DNA from: Cercis canadensis
Taxonomy: Eukaryota; Streptophyta; Magnoliopsida; Fabales; Fabaceae
Direction: 5' to 3'
NCBI GenBank assembly: GCA_003255065.1
Contig: QAOA01005051.1
Location: forward strand, 32,016 to 96,015
Length of the DNA: 64,000 nucleotides
The notes under the pieces were generated by a model that did no database searches, was not told the DNA's origin, and worked only from the letters and a program-made list of their open reading frames with translations. The translations under genes and the position numbers were made by a program. How positions within the stretch are numbered: position 1 is the first letter of the stretch; every line of letters begins with the position of its first letter. This document shows positions 1-12,369 of the stretch, piece by piece.

Positions 1-1136
1 AGCCTGGAAGCCAGAGAAGACATGCTGTCGCAGGATCCTGACCTACATGCAGTATTTGGGCCATAACTTGAGTTGTTGATGTCATATGGACCTGAAACTG
101 GTACCATTGGAAAGCTAACAGACAGAGATTCAATTGATATGCAGACCAGTTCACCATATTTTATGTTGAAGATGGTCTTATTTGCTGTGCAAGTTAGCTG
201 ACGGTTCCAGACACCTTTTGCCACTTAAATGGGCCTAACTTCCTCATGACAAGTACAAATGGGCCCAAACCAAAGCCCAATTGAAGCTAAGGCGCATGGG
301 AACAAGTGCGCCCTAAGGGCAATTTGGGTGTGCATGTAATTTTGGAGGTCTATATCAGCAAGAGGGGGCAGCCGAAATTGAGAATCAAGTCATTAGATAT
401 TTTTAGACAGCTTTTACTCCTTCCTTAGTCCTTAAGTTTTCTCTTAGATATTTTTGTAAGAACTCAGCTCTTCTTGTTCATGGAGGGCTAATTCATCATA
501 TCAATCCAGGTTTTGGCTTTTCTGATTATTGGTTTTGAGATTATGTGTTGTTGTTATTCATTTTAGTTGTTAATCAAGTTCTTTCAATCCTCTGAAATAT
601 TCTATTTGAATTGCTTAATTTGGATTGGATTATTCATGTGTTCATATTCTGTTTGCATGTGATAAAAGAGGATTGTATGGTTAATTAATGGTTCCTTGGA
701 CGGATTAATTACCTTGGTTGGATTCAGGACTTAGGTTAAACTGGACTTGAATGTTTGCTTAATTCATTTAGTCCCCTGTTGAACTGAATTCTGTTTGCTT
801 AACCAGTAGACATCCATAGAACATTGAGAGGCTTCTTGATATGTTTTAAAGGCCAAGAACATGGTTAATAATTAAATGGATCCTTGGAAATCAAGGATGG
901 ATCAAAATCAGAATTAGTTAAGACTTGGAGTGGTTGATTTTCCTAAAACTTTACCACTTATAATTAATTTTTGTTAATCACATAAACAAACACAACCCCC
1001 CTGTTTATATGCTTCTCCATATGATTCACTAAATAGAACAATCCTTAGGTTCGACTTAGGGCTGCCCTATGCTGCAAATAGCTTAGGTAACCGACCTTAA
1101 ACTTTAATTAATTTGAGGAGCCTCGGCAGCTCATCA
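1..1136 (+). repeat. 5' LTR of element A (partial, cut by window start)
   Basis: Position 1 aligns with position 6968 in the downstream copy, and the two run in parallel to TCATCA at 1131-1136 and 8101-8106. Differences are few, mostly single substitutions, so the insertion is fairly recent. Confidence 0.95.
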
Positions 1137-1141
1137 AATTT

Positions 1142-1159
1142 TGGCGCCGTTGCCGGGGA
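1142..1159 (+). other. Primer-binding site of element A (tRNA-Asp type)
   Basis: TGGCGCCGTTGCCGGGGA lies 5 bp after the LTR end. It is complementary to the 3' end of plant tRNA-Asp (...CCCCGGCAACGGCGCCA), the usual primer of Athila-type elements. The tRNA match is from memory. Confidence 0.85.
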
Positions 1160-1830
1160 TTGTTCTATCTTTGAATCAATATTATTAGTAGTAAAACTGA
1201 CTTTTAACTTCCCCCTAATTCACCCTCTTTGTGTTTGAGTTTTTGTTCTTTTTAGGGTTTTGGCCACTTTTTCCATAACTTTTTGGCTAAGTATCCATTC
1301 TGTTTGAGGACAGTGGCCATTGTTTTTCTTGATTTGAAGTGTCCTTAGATGTTTTATATTGTGATTGAGTGAATTCTGGCCATTTGGACCATTTCCCCTT
1401 TGTTTTTCCTTCGGTTTGGCTTGATTTAGTGAATTCTGGTTCTACTGTTCAAAACGAAATATTTTGCTCCGATTGACCTGAAACTTGGTCAGTTGAAGGA
1501 AAAGGACCTAACTCACAACAGTCACTGACTATGGCTGTGAGGTCTGTCTTTTTAAGCCAAATTTCACCGTTTTGACCACTTTTCCATTTTTTAAACATTT
1601 TTTATTTGATTTTTGAGTTCCATTTTCATCCACCTTTCGTCCTGTGGTGGTAGAAAAATTTTAAAAAATGTTTAGATACCTTTTCTAGTCCTATTTTGGT
1701 GTCTTTTTACCTTTGTTTTGTGTTTTTGGTGTGTTTCGGTTTTAGCTTAATTCTGTCAGTTTTGTGTGTTTTTCTGTGTTTTTGTGCATTGTGGTGTGTT
1801 TAGGCATTTAGCCACTTGTTTGTATGGTGT

Positions 1831-4817
1831 ATGACTAGGTCTTCTCCCTTTGTCTTGCTTGAAGTAGACCCTGAAATAGAGAGAACCTTGCATACACTTA
1901 ATAGAGCACATAGGACTGTTGATAATTTAGATCCTACCATGGCTGAAGCTAGAACTCCTATTGTTATTCCTGTTGTTGATCCTGTTGATGAAGGTAATAG
2001 AGCTGATAATGCTAATAGAGCTGGAAATAATAATAATAACATGCAGCCTAGAGACAGAACTCTTAAGGAATTGGCCACCCCTGATGTTGCTTACCAACCT
2101 TTAGGGATCCAATATCCAGAAATTGATACTGCTTTTGAATTGAAATCTGGATTGATACACTTGCTGCCAAAGTTTCATGGTCTTGCAGGTGAAGATCCTC
2201 ATAAGCATTTAAAGGAATTCCATGTGGTTTGTTCCACAATGAGGCCACAAGGAATTTCTGAAGAGCAGATCAAGTTAAGAGCATTCCCTTTCTCTCTTGC
2301 TGATGCAGCTAAAGACTGGCTCTTTTACTTGTCACAAGGTTCGGTCAGAAATTGGAGTGACATGAAGAAGCTGTTTCTGGCCAAGTTCTTCCCTGCATCC
2401 AGAACTGCTGCCATTCGAAAAGATATATGTGGCATAAGGCAACTGCCAGGGGAGACATTGCATGAGTATTGGGAGAGGTTTACCAAGCTGTGTTCAAGCT
2501 GCCTCCATCACCAAATAAGTGATCAGCTGTTGATACAATATTTCTATGAAGGCTTGTCACCTTCGGATAGAAGTAACATTGATTCTGCTAGTGGAGGAGC
2601 ATTAGTGGATAAAACACCTGCTGCTGCCAGAGATTTAATTTCCAATATGGCAGAGAATTCCCAGCAGTTTGGTGTTCGGATGATTCATTCCACCAGGGGA
2701 GTCAATGAAGTTGGTGTATCATTTGCTGACCAACAAAGAATGGAGCACAGACTTGATGAATTGACCTCCTTGGTCAGGAAATTCGCAATGGGGCGACAAG
2801 TATCCACCCCTTAACCTGCAAGCGTGTGTGGCATTTGTGCTTGTCCATCACATCCTACGGACGCATGCCCTACACTACAAGATGGTGATTCTGGATTTCA
2901 GGATCCCTCTGTAGCTGCAGCAGGTGTTTTTCCTGGTCGATCCCCATACCAATCGCAGCAGCAGCCTAGATATGATCCGTACTCCAACACTTACAACCCT
3001 GGTTGGAGGGATCATCAAAATTTCAGATATAGCAATGCTGCAGCACCACAACAGCAGTCCTCTCAACAATAGCCACAGCAATAGCAGCAGTATAGGCAAC
3101 CTTGGCAACAACAGAGCCAATTTCAGCCAGCCAAGCAGGGCCAGTTTCAACAAAATAGGCCACCATTCCAGCAGCAGCCTATGCAGCCAGCCAACCCGTC
3201 AACATCCAAACCTGAGCTTTCATTGGAAGATTTGGTGAAGTAGATGACCACCAACAACATCCAGTTCCAGCAGAGGGCGGAGTCCACCATGCAGAATCTG
3301 GAAATGCAGATTGGACAATTGGCATCATCTGTGAGTCAATTGCAATCCCAAGGTTCTGGTACCCTTCCTTCTCAGACCATTCCTAACCCCAATTCGAAGA
3401 ATGTGAGTGCAATCACTCTTAGGAGTGGCAAGTCAATTCCAGACCCTGCACCTGCAGTTCAGAGTCAACCAAGTGTGCCAGTTATACCTGTTGTTGACCC
3501 TAGCAGTTCTAGCCAGCGTACTAGTAGTTCCACTCCAGGGATGCCACAGCAGAAGCCTACATATTCTGCACCTCTTCCTTTTTCACAGAGAGCCACTCCT
3601 TCTAAGAAAACAGATGAGACAGAGAATGATAGAGAGCTTCTGGAGACTTTCAGGAAAGTGGAAGTCAACATTCCATTGCTGGATGTATCAAGCAAATTCC
3701 TAAATATGCAAAATTTTTAAAGGAATTATGCACCCAGATGAGGAGGCTGAAGGGCAATGAGCGGATTAGCATGAGTCAGAATGTTTTAGCCCTTATCCAA
3801 CCTCTGCCCCAGAAGTGCAAGGATCCAGGCACTTTCACAATCCCCTGTGTTATAGGCAATTCCAAGTTCGAGCATGCCATGCTAGATCTAGGCGCTTCTA
3901 TCAATGTCATGCCTATGTCTGTTTTCAGTTCCCTCGGTCTTGGACCCTTGAGAGCTACTGGTGTTGTGATTCAGTTAGCCAACAGGAGCACTGCACATCC
4001 AGCTGGGTTGATTGAAGATGTGTTGGTCAGAGTTGATGAGCTGATCTTTCCAACAGATTTCTACATTCTGGAGATGGAAGGACAGTCCCAATCCAGCAAG
4101 GCTTCACTCATTCTGGGCAGACCATTCCTAAAGACCGCACGGACCAAGATTGATGTTCATGCAGGAACTCTATCCATGGAGTTTGGAGACTCTATTGTGC
4201 AGTTCAATATTTTTGAGCCTATGCAGCCGTCCATGGATGAGCACTATGTCTTTCACATTGACTTGATTGATGATCAAGTTGGGGATGGGTATGATGAGCT
4301 CTGTGCTGACTTCCCAGATTTTGTTGGTATTGATGACTCTGTTCAGTGCAACTCCTGTCCTGATTGTCATGGTGATATACCTTGTGCAGTATGTGCTGAG
4401 ATATCTGCCTTATTAAGCACTCTTGATTCTAAGTGCTGCAGTTGTGGTGATTCTGCTTGCACTGCTTGTTCTGAAATTGCAGCCGTTTTAGAACAAGATG
4501 ATTCTATCCCAGAGGCTGTGGTCATTGATGCTCCTGCAAAGTTAGTGGATGTGTCTGAGGAGCTATGTTATGAATTCCCTGACTTTGTGGGTATAGAGGA
4601 TTATCTCCAGCGCCATTCACATGTTGTTTGTGATGGTGACATTAGCTGTGCCATCTGTGCAGAAATTTCTACATTTTTAAGCAATGGCAATCCTGGTGAA
4701 TCTGCATCTGAAGCTGATTCTAGTTCTAGTTCCGGTTCTGATTCTACAGCTTTAGAAGATGACTCTACAAGGGCAACTCAAGACTTCGTGAGAATGGTAT
4801 TTGACCCTGGTATTTAG
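1831..4817 (+). pseudogene. Broken gag-protease polyprotein gene of element A
   Basis: The ATG at 1831 starts a retrotransposon Gag (an upstream in-frame TTG is not a plausible start). The Gag core includes 'LFYLSQGSVRNWSDMKKLF' and 'LAKFFPASRTAAIRKDI', followed by a CxxC...H...C knuckle-like segment near 2824-2870. An aspartic protease follows at about 3860-4200, with 'MLDLGASINVMPMSVF' (active-site DLGAS) and 'LILGRPFL' (flap/C-terminal ILGRP motif). Damage: in-frame stops at 2812 (TAA), 3070 (TAG) and 3241 (TAG), and a probable 1-nt deletion near 3684 that shifts the frame into the protease part. The C-terminal 150 residues are Cys-rich and internally repeated (see findings). The end, 'FDPGI', resembles the end of the C and D polyproteins. 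No polymerase domains follow. Confidence 0.88.
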
Positions 4818-5234
4818 CTGTCTTCATGAGAGTAATCGGAAGATGCTACCTTGAGCTTCAGGGGAGTACATTTTCTAATTATCTTATTCTTATTGTATTC
4901 TATTTTCTATTCTGTTTTGCTTTAGTCTGTTTTTGTTTTCTGTTTTTGCTTCTGTTTCTGTTTTCTGTTCATTTTATTTTCAATTTTCTGTTCTTGATGT
5001 CTGCTTTATCTTACGCCACATGCGTGCGGGAAGTTTGGTCATTTATTTGACATGTAGGTTTCAACCGCCGCCAGCCATTCTGTGAGGTAGCTAAAGAGGA
5101 CATAGTGGAGGAGGTCCACTTGCCCGATGCCATCTACCTCCCCTGATAAGGATGTTTCTTCTCTCTCTTTTACTTTACTTGTCCTTATATGACTGCTTGC
5201 TATTACTTGTCATCTGTTGATACTTTTTGAAGTT

Positions 5235-5275
5235 TTTACATTAAGGACAATGTAAAATTTAAGTGTGGGGGAGGG
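5235..5275 (+). promoter_or_regulatory. Internal hairpin plus polypurine-like tract, element A
   Basis: TTTACATT/AATGTAAA arms enclose an AGGA-containing loop (5235-5256), followed by AAGTGTGGGGGAGGG (5261-5275). The position after the coding region matches the AACATTG-AGGA-CAATGTT hairpins of B, C, D and F. Its role is unknown; the G-run could act as a second plus-strand primer (inference). Confidence 0.6.
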
Positions 5276-6639
5276 ATTTCTGTATAGTTTAGTTGCTTTA
5301 TTGTTTTCTGTTTAGTTGATTAGGTGTTTTCTGTTTAGTTGATTAGTTTAGTAGATTACTTTACTCTTTCTGTAAATTTGTTGTTTTCTGTTTTAATTTT
5401 TTATGTTTGTTGTTCTTGCTGTTTTTGTTGTCATTTTTCTGTTTTCATTACCCTCCAATGATGTTATAGAATTTGTAAAGTTGTAAGTTTAAAGTAATTA
5501 CATTTCAAGGTTCATAGCATGATTGAATAGCTTGTTTTCCATCCTTAATTTTACATGCTTGGTTTTAGGTGTTGGATTGATGATTAAGTTTGATAGATAC
5601 ATGCCTTGTGAGATTTTGAGCCTTTTGATGAATGGATTTGGCATTTGTGCCATTCTTTTTCCTTCTTGTGTGATTTCACTCATGGAATTTGTTAACTCTA
5701 GAACTTGCTTGATTCTTTTTGAGGCTACATTTTCATTTGCATACATGAACATGATTGAGGCATTCTTTCTTGATTTAGCCACTTTGCCAAATAGCCAACC
5801 TTGTATTATTTCCCTTTGATTACCCCTATTGAGCCTATTTGCCTATCTTTGATATTAGCTCATTATATGCCTATGTACAAAATACCATGTTGTTACCTTA
5901 CCTTAGGGAATGGGAGAGCATTGGTTCATTGTCTTAGAGGAGCTCTTATGCTTGTGGGTAATTAATAGTACAAGTGTGGAGGTTGTGAATCCTAATGTGC
6001 AAAGTATTATGTGAAAGAAAGAAAGAAAGAAAAAAAAAACCAATTGGTTCTGAAAAAAAAAAAATCAGAATTGTGAAAAAGGAAAAGAAAAGGAAAAGGA
6101 ATATGTGCACAGAAGGAGAATATGCTTTACACACTTGGAATTTAATGCTTGTCATTTGAGTTCCTCTCCAATGTTCTTTTATTCTCTTTGAGTTTTTACC
6201 TTGTGATATCCATCTTCATTCATTCCTTTACCTTTACCTTGGCCTTATTACAACCTTAAATAAAGTCCTCTTGATTTGTGTGTGCATTTGTTTGAGTAGT
6301 GGAGAAGTAGAAGATAAGCAAGCTTATGGTAGTGCATCTCTTCATGAGTTTGATTGAGTGAAGTACCTAATTTCTAAACACTGGAGGGATTGACAGTATA
6401 TCTTGTGAGGATCTATCATTCTTGACTTATGCTTTCCAATTGAAGTTACCTTGTTTGTTGATTTTGGATGAGAAGAAATTTTATTTCATGAATGCTGTGA
6501 GTTCCTTGAATCTTTAATTGCTTATCTTACTTGTGGTATGAACTTCTGCATATCTTAAATATCATTGGGAGGTGATCCTTTAGTTTTTAAATTTGTTTTT
6601 GTTTCCTTGTTCTTGCTTTCCTTAGTTTTGGAATTTTAG

Positions 6640-6675
6640 TTTGCCCGAAACGTGCAAAAGCTAAGTGTGGGGGAA
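6640..6675 (+). promoter_or_regulatory. 3' hairpin and polypurine tract of element A
   Basis: TTTGC...GCAAA arms (6640-6658) precede AAGTGTGGGGGAA directly upstream of the 3' LTR start at 6678. A G-rich purine tract at this place is the usual plus-strand primer. Confidence 0.75.
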
Positions 6676-6677
6676 TT

Positions 6678-8106
6678 TGATGAACACACTTTTTATACAA
6701 TAGTTATCCCTCATACTTAGTCTTTTAAACCTCTTTTGGGCTGAATTGCATAGACTTAGACCTCATTTCATGATTTTGGATCCATTTGTGCTTAATTGCA
6801 ATTTCCAGCAATACAGAGCATTTTATGCTGTCTCTGTGTTTTGTGCATATCTTGAGTTCTGGATGTCTAAAAATTCCGAGTCATACCTTGTAGGAAAGCT
6901 GAGAGAATTGTCTATAACTTTCTTTTAGGGATCCAAAGCTAATTCGGATGTTCAGAAGGTCATATGCAGCCTGGAAGCCAGAGAAGACATGCTGTCGCAG
7001 GATCCTGACCTACATGCAGTATTTGGGCCATAACTTGAGTTGTTGATGTCATATGGACCTGAAACTGGTACCATTGGAAAGCTAACAGAAAGAGATTCAA
7101 TTGATATGAAGATTGGTTCACCATATTTTATGTTGAAGATGGTCTTATTTGCTGTGCAATTTAGCTGACGGTTCTAGACACCTTTTGCCACGTAAATGGG
7201 CCTAACTTCCTCATGACAAGTCCAAATGGGCCCAAACCAAAGCCCAATTGAAGCTAAGGCCCATGGGAACAAGTGTGCCCTAAGGGCAATTTGGGTGTGC
7301 ATGTAATTTTGGAGGTCTATATCAGCAAGAGGGGGCAGCCGAAATTCAGAATCAAGTCATTAGATATTTTTAGACAGCTTTTACTCCTTCCTTAGTCCTT
7401 AAGTTTTCTCTTAGATATTTTTGTAAGAACTCAGCTCTTCTTGTTCATGGAGGGCTAATTCATCATATCAATCCAGGTTTTGGCTGTTCTGATTATTGGT
7501 TTTGAGATTATGTGTTGTTGTTATTCATTTTAGTTGTTAATCAAGTTCTTTCAATCCTCTGAAATATTCTGTTTGAATTTCTTAATTCGGATTGGATTAT
7601 TCATGTGTTCATATTCTGTTTGCATGTGATAAAATAGGATTTTATGGTTAATTAATGGTTCTAAGCTTGGACGGATTAATTACCTTGGTTGGATTCAGGA
7701 CTTAGGTTAAACTGGACTTGAATGTTTGCTTAATTCATTTAGTCCCTTGTTGAACCGAATTCTGGTTGCTTAACCAGTAGACATCCATAGAACATTGAGA
7801 GGCTTCTTGATATGTTTTAAAGGCCAAGAACATGGTTAATAATTAAATGGATCCTTGGAAATCAATGATGGTTCAAAATCAGAATTAGTTAAGACTTGGA
7901 GTGGTTGATTTTCCTAAAACTTTACCACTTATAATTAATTTTTGTTGATCACATAAACAAACACAACCCCCCTGTTTATATGCTTCTCCATATGATTAAC
8001 TAAATAGAACAATCCTTAGGTTCGACTTAGGGCTACCCTTTGCTGCAAATAGCTTAGGAACCGACCTTAAACTTTAAGTAATTTGAGGAGCCTCGACAGC
8101 TCATCA
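6678..8106 (+). repeat. 3' LTR of element A (1429 bp)
   Basis: It starts TGATGA and ends TCATCA, a short perfect terminal inverted repeat. It begins directly after the polypurine tract. A TATA-like TATATCA occurs near 7317 (and 351 in the 5' copy). Confidence 0.93.
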
Positions 8107-8677
8107 ATCTATTCACTCACATGCAGCTTGTTTGGGGTCAGAGCTTACACCACCAAGTTCGGGTATATCCATCTCTGTATTTCTGTCCTTTCTGCTGATA
8201 TTTTTCTCTCTTTGGGTCTCTATTTTTTTGGTGTTTCTTGGTTGCTATTCTCTCTTCTATCTTTCTCTTTTCTGCTGTATGTTGCTCTTGCTTTTCTATC
8301 TCTATCTTACTGTTTTTTTTTTCTGGTGTAGCTCTCTCTTATTTATACTAAGCTTACAACTCTTCCTATGCACCCACGTCTCTCACTTTCATCTCCACCT
8401 TCTTCACGTTTCTCTCCCTCTCTCTCATCTCTAATTGCTACCCCATCCTTCTCTCTCACGTCTCTGCACTCTTTTATCTCCAACTGCTCTGCCCCTCACA
8501 TTTCTCCTATTTCCTTTTGCAAAAAAACTGTCACCCATGCACCTAAACCATGAACCCACGTCCTTCTTATTCTACATATTATATTTATTACTTATTTTTA
8601 TTTGTTGGACGTAAAGTAGTGTCCACAAATCCTTTTTATTTTGTTTTTGTTTTTGTTGAATATAAGATATTTACATT
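8107..8677. other. Spacer between elements A and B, no gene seen
   Basis: The plus strand is strongly pyrimidine-rich (runs of CT), which produces several spurious open frames. I recognise no gene, RNA or transposon here. Confidence 0.6.
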
Positions 8678-8682
8678 ACAAT

Positions 8683-9956
8683 TGTTGTGATAAAATGAAG
8701 CGCAAGTGCACGCTATCGTCTTACAAGTAATAAAATGAGAGTAAAGATTGTCATTTGAGGATTAAAACTATTAACTATTGAAATTGGGTTAATCCCAACT
8801 TTATCTGATCAACCGATTTAGGAGAAATTCAAGACTAATCTTAAATAAACTGAAAACAAATTAAAATAAATAAGAATCACAAATTAATTAAGAGAGAAAA
8901 CCTAGGGTTTTTCGATTTCACAAAAACTCATCCAGGTTGTATTACCTATATCCTTAATCTAGAAAATATTACTAATTGATAATTGATATTCCCTATACTA
9001 TTCACTAGCCTCTCTTGAGATCTAATGAAAACATTCCCAAGTTATGAACATACTATATCTTTATGTGAATTGCGAATAATCAAAAAATTCATTTAATTCT
9101 ATGGATCCCTTGTAGCGACTACACAAACTATGTAGGTATATTTTTATCCTACATGCAATCTATAGTATTCTACCTAATGAACTAGACACATAATTCCCTT
9201 CTCAGTTTCTTTTATGATTAATATATCATCTAATTAATGACCTTATTAATTAGAGGCATTAAGAGTATAATAGAACACTCAATTAGAAAATAAAATCCAA
9301 AGATTAATTAGTATAACAAAATACAACAATTCATGGTTAAGCTATATCGTAGCCCTAGAAAGAGAATTAGTTCATGATCAAAGATAAAAACATGCTAACA
9401 CAAATTCTAAACATGATCCAAGAGGAAAATGGAAGAAAAACTCATAGTGATGAAGAATTGCCATCGAATCTCCAACTCCAAGTCTTCAATCTCTCCTCCT
9501 TGCTCTCCTAAGATTTAGAACATGTGGTAAGTAATTGCGAACCCTAATCTAGTCCTAAAATCACCTATTTATAATTCCTAGGAATTCTAATTACATTAGA
9601 AGTCATTTTAGGGCTCAAAACCTATAAGAAGTAGGAAAACTAATGAAAAATCGTACATGGTAGATCCCAGGTGCCTAGGCCCTGCATCCGGGCACCTAGG
9701 CCCTTGCCTTTCAACCAAGTACAACAATGGGCACCTAGGCCCTCTAATTGGGTGCCTAGGTGCCTTACACCTTGCTTTGTCACCAAATTTCTCTTTTCTC
9801 AGCACAAATTGACACCAAACTTGTACGCAGTTGCTAAACTTGTATTTCCTACAACATAAACACATAATGAATCAATTAAAACTACTAAATCACTCAAAAA
9901 TCAATTAAATATTAAGCAGAAAATACATAATTCATGGACATAAAATCTACTCATCA
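8683..9956 (-). repeat. 3' LTR of element B
   Basis: It aligns over its whole length with 14642-15880. It begins TGTTGTGAT (CA end on the minus strand) and ends CTCATCA (TG end). It carries the promoter TATA and a CCTAGG-palindrome array (9661-9760). Confidence 0.93.
9566..9573 (-). promoter_or_regulatory. TATA box, 3' LTR of B
   Basis: TATAAATA on the minus strand, conserved in the other LTR. Confidence 0.6.
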
Positions 9957-9958
9957 AA

Positions 9959-9997
9959 TACCCTCAAACTTAGCATTTTGCTAGTACTCAAGCAAAA
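9959..9997 (-). promoter_or_regulatory. 3' hairpin and degenerate polypurine tract, element B
   Basis: The minus strand reads TTTTGCT-8 nt-AGCAAAA, then ATGCTAAGTTTGAGGGTA, then the LTR start TGATGAG. The loop no longer reads AGGA and the G-run is interrupted. Confidence 0.65.
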
Positions 9998-10813
9998 CAA
10001 AGAATTAAACTAACAACACTAACAAAAATTAAAAACATGAGTGATAACAAAATCAACTAACCAAGGAGGCCTCAAAGATACAAATAATCATAGCTTAGAG
10101 AAAACTCAACACATCAAGAATGTGTAGAATTTCATCAATCCAAGTGGATCAATCACCTCACTCATAACTCCTTGAGTGCGTGTGTGTTTAGCCCTTTTCA
10201 CTTAACCTCTTACAATTTAGATAAATTTATACAAACTAGTACATACAAATTAACTTCTAAATATATGAATTAGAGAATTTCATAGGCTTGCTTTTCATTC
10301 CACTCTCCACTAATGTAGGCTACTCACAACATCAAAGATCAATAGGAGCTCATTAAGCTTGTATTGTATGATTAAGGCTAAGGTAGGATATTGGATATCA
10401 ATAAAGCTCAAATCACCCATAACACATAACCAATCTAGGCTAAGAGCTCTAACCTTTCAATCTAGCTTTCCCTCACTTATTTTCAACATTTTTACTCATC
10501 ATCCACTTTATTTCCTTTCTTTTTCCTTCATTGTTTGTGCTTCATTTGCTTTCTTTGCTTTGACTTAAATGTCTACACCCCCAAATTTATTTTCTCATTT
10601 AATGAACAAGGGGTGTAGCATTCCATTTTCTTTTCTTTTTCTTTCAATTCTTTCCTCTTTTTTTTTTTTTTTTTTTAACTTTTCAAAGCAAAGAAGCATC
10701 AAACTACTTTTCTCAATTCCTCCCATCCTCCCAAATGTCTCTATAGCTCTTAACTATTTTTCCTATAATGATCACATGCTTTGGGTGAAGGGAAAAATTG
10801 GAAAAAAATTATT

Positions 10814-11208
10814 AAGGGATAGGATAACTTGTGGGTGAGGAAAAAAAATTCATTTAAGCTCAATGGGGTAAACTAGGGATATAGTATGCACAAGTTGGCT
10901 TGAAAGGCTTAGACTATCCAAAATTGGCCTAAAATAGTTTAGGATTTCGCCTCAAGTGGCAATCAAGCAAGTTCTAGAATCCTATGAGGTCATATGAGTT
11001 ACGAATCATGNAAGGGATAGGATAACTTGTGGGTGAGGAAAAAAAATTCATTTAAGCTCAATAGGGTAAACTAGGGATATAGTATGCACAAGTTGGCTTG
11101 AAAGGCTTAGACTATCCAAAATTGGCCTAAAATAGTTTAGGATTTCGCCTCAAGTGGCAATCAAGCAAGTTCTAGAATCCTATGAGGTCATATGAGTTAC
11201 GAATCATG
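10814..11208. other. 197-bp direct duplication across a single N (probable assembly artefact)
   Basis: 10814-11010 and 11012-11208 are nearly identical (one difference noticed), with N at 11011. It looks like an unmerged overlap of two contigs rather than a biological tandem repeat. Confidence 0.85.
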
Positions 11209-11493
11209 CATAATTTTTCTCTAAATCAGGCATAGAAAGTCTAATGATCAGGGCTATGTGCTCAAAATATCAGAAAATCACAAGTTAAGTAAAAATCACA
11301 CAAGAATCAAGCACACACACAAACTTAGCAAGCATCATTTTCTAGGAGCTATGAACAATTAAAATCAATTCTATCATTGGCCCTAGGTTTTCAACTTCTT
11401 TATCACTCATCACAATACAAATTACTATAAAAACTATTTTATAAACAACCTAAACAAAAAGAAATTAAGGGAAAAACATCAAAATTCAAATAA

Positions 11494-11531
11494 ACTCCCC
11501 CAAACTTAAAACCAACATTGTCCTCAATGTT
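11494..11531 (-). promoter_or_regulatory. Internal AGGA-loop hairpin and G-rich tract, element B
   Basis: The minus strand reads AACATTGAGGACAATGTT (perfect 7-bp stem, AGGA loop) at 11514-11531, then TAAGTTTGGGGGAG. It is identical to the hairpins in C, D and F although B is a different LTR family. Confidence 0.8.
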
Positions 11532-12369
11532 AAGTAAATAAAAGGGAAGGTATAGAGAACTCCCTTGAATAAGTGGTGGATCAATGCTTGGTTGGATGGG
11601 TAAGAATGCTGAAAATATATATATATTTTGCATGGGGCAAAGCCTAGGCGCTGTGCTCTCTGGTCTAGGCGCCCAAAACTCGAATTTTGGGTGCCTAGGG
11701 CCTCTAGCTTCTGCCTTGGTCCCTTTTTTAGCACAATTCTTCCTATTTTGACACACGAGGACCCTTAAACTTGTTTAAAGCCCTGAAACAAAATTCAAAA
11801 GAAAATAATTGCATGAAAATTAAGCCTAGACATGAGATAAAAATTAAACACAAACATTTAAAAAGTAGCGAAACTAAACAAAGATAAACAGAAGGGACTA
11901 GAAAAATTTGAGTTGCCTCCCAAAAGGTGCTTGTTTTATAGTCCTCAACTTGACTATCTCTAGAATATATCAACCATGATTAAAAAAAAAAAAAAAAANA
12001 AAAAAAAAAGGGTGGTGGAAGACTTCTGAAACCTTACTCCACCATCACTATGTCTATGGGATTGTTTGCCATGCACTTTTAGTCTCCACACCTTGTTTAC
12101 ATCTCTATAGCAAGAAAACTTACTAAGATGCTCCCAAAGTATCTCTCTGAAGGAGGGCTTCTTCTTCTTTCATTTCTTATGAGGCTCGATTCGAGGTAAG
12201 GAACTAGCTCTTTGATTTTTGAGGATTTTCTTATCTTTCAACTCCAAATTAGGTGGCTTTTCCTTATTAGACGTCCCCATAATGGGGGCTTCAATTGGAT
12301 CCTTCAGAGAAGTTACTTAAGTCATTTCTTAGGTGCTTCCATCTATGATGTCAATTTTAAAGCATATAT

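Larger units (their letters stand above)
4818..6677 (+). other. 3' non-coding module of element A
   Basis: This 1.86-kb stretch has no credible coding sequence. It is T-rich, holds a GAAA microsatellite (about 6014-6035), and is bracketed near its two ends by hairpin/polypurine signals. Equivalent modules of similar length occur in B, C, D and F. Confidence 0.7.
1..8106 (+). mobile_element. Gypsy LTR retrotransposon A, gag-protease only (Athila-like, non-autonomous)
   Basis: Two long direct repeats flank an interior holding a tRNA-Asp-type primer-binding site, a broken gag-protease region and a long non-coding 3' part ending in a polypurine tract. No reverse transcriptase, RNase H or integrase motif is readable in any frame between the protease and the 3' LTR, so the element looks non-autonomous (the kind described as TR-GAG elements). 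The first roughly 290 bp of the 5' LTR lie outside the window, so the TSD cannot be tested. The leader between the primer-binding site and the gag ATG (1160-1830) is T-rich with no recognisable gene. Confidence 0.9.
9957..12369 (-). other. 3' non-coding part of element B
   Basis: No coding sequence. On the minus strand it holds a GC-palindromic stretch (11641-11708), the internal hairpin, and the shared block GCGAAATCCTA (near 10950, duplicated by the N artefact), then the 3' hairpin and purine tract. A poly-T run (about 10662-10677) and poly-A with an N at 11999 are also here. Confidence 0.65.

Noticed and set aside
1816..1830. Upstream TTG start giving a longer element A Gag
   Set aside because: TTG is not a normal plant start. 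The ATG at 1831 gives an N-terminus matching the position of the start in C and D relative to their conserved DPEIER/DSEIEK motif.
8083..8553. Several overlapping Leu/Phe/Ser-rich frames
   Set aside because: Product of the CT-rich composition between elements A and B; no domain, no start context, no homologue recognised.
10814..11208. Biological tandem duplication in element B
   Set aside because: The copies are nearly identical, separated by a single N, and five other N positions show the same pattern; an assembly overlap is simpler.
9608..11756. Short minus-strand frames in element B LTR and 3' module
   Set aside because: They lie in LTR U3 palindromes or the non-coding module and are not conserved between the two LTR copies.
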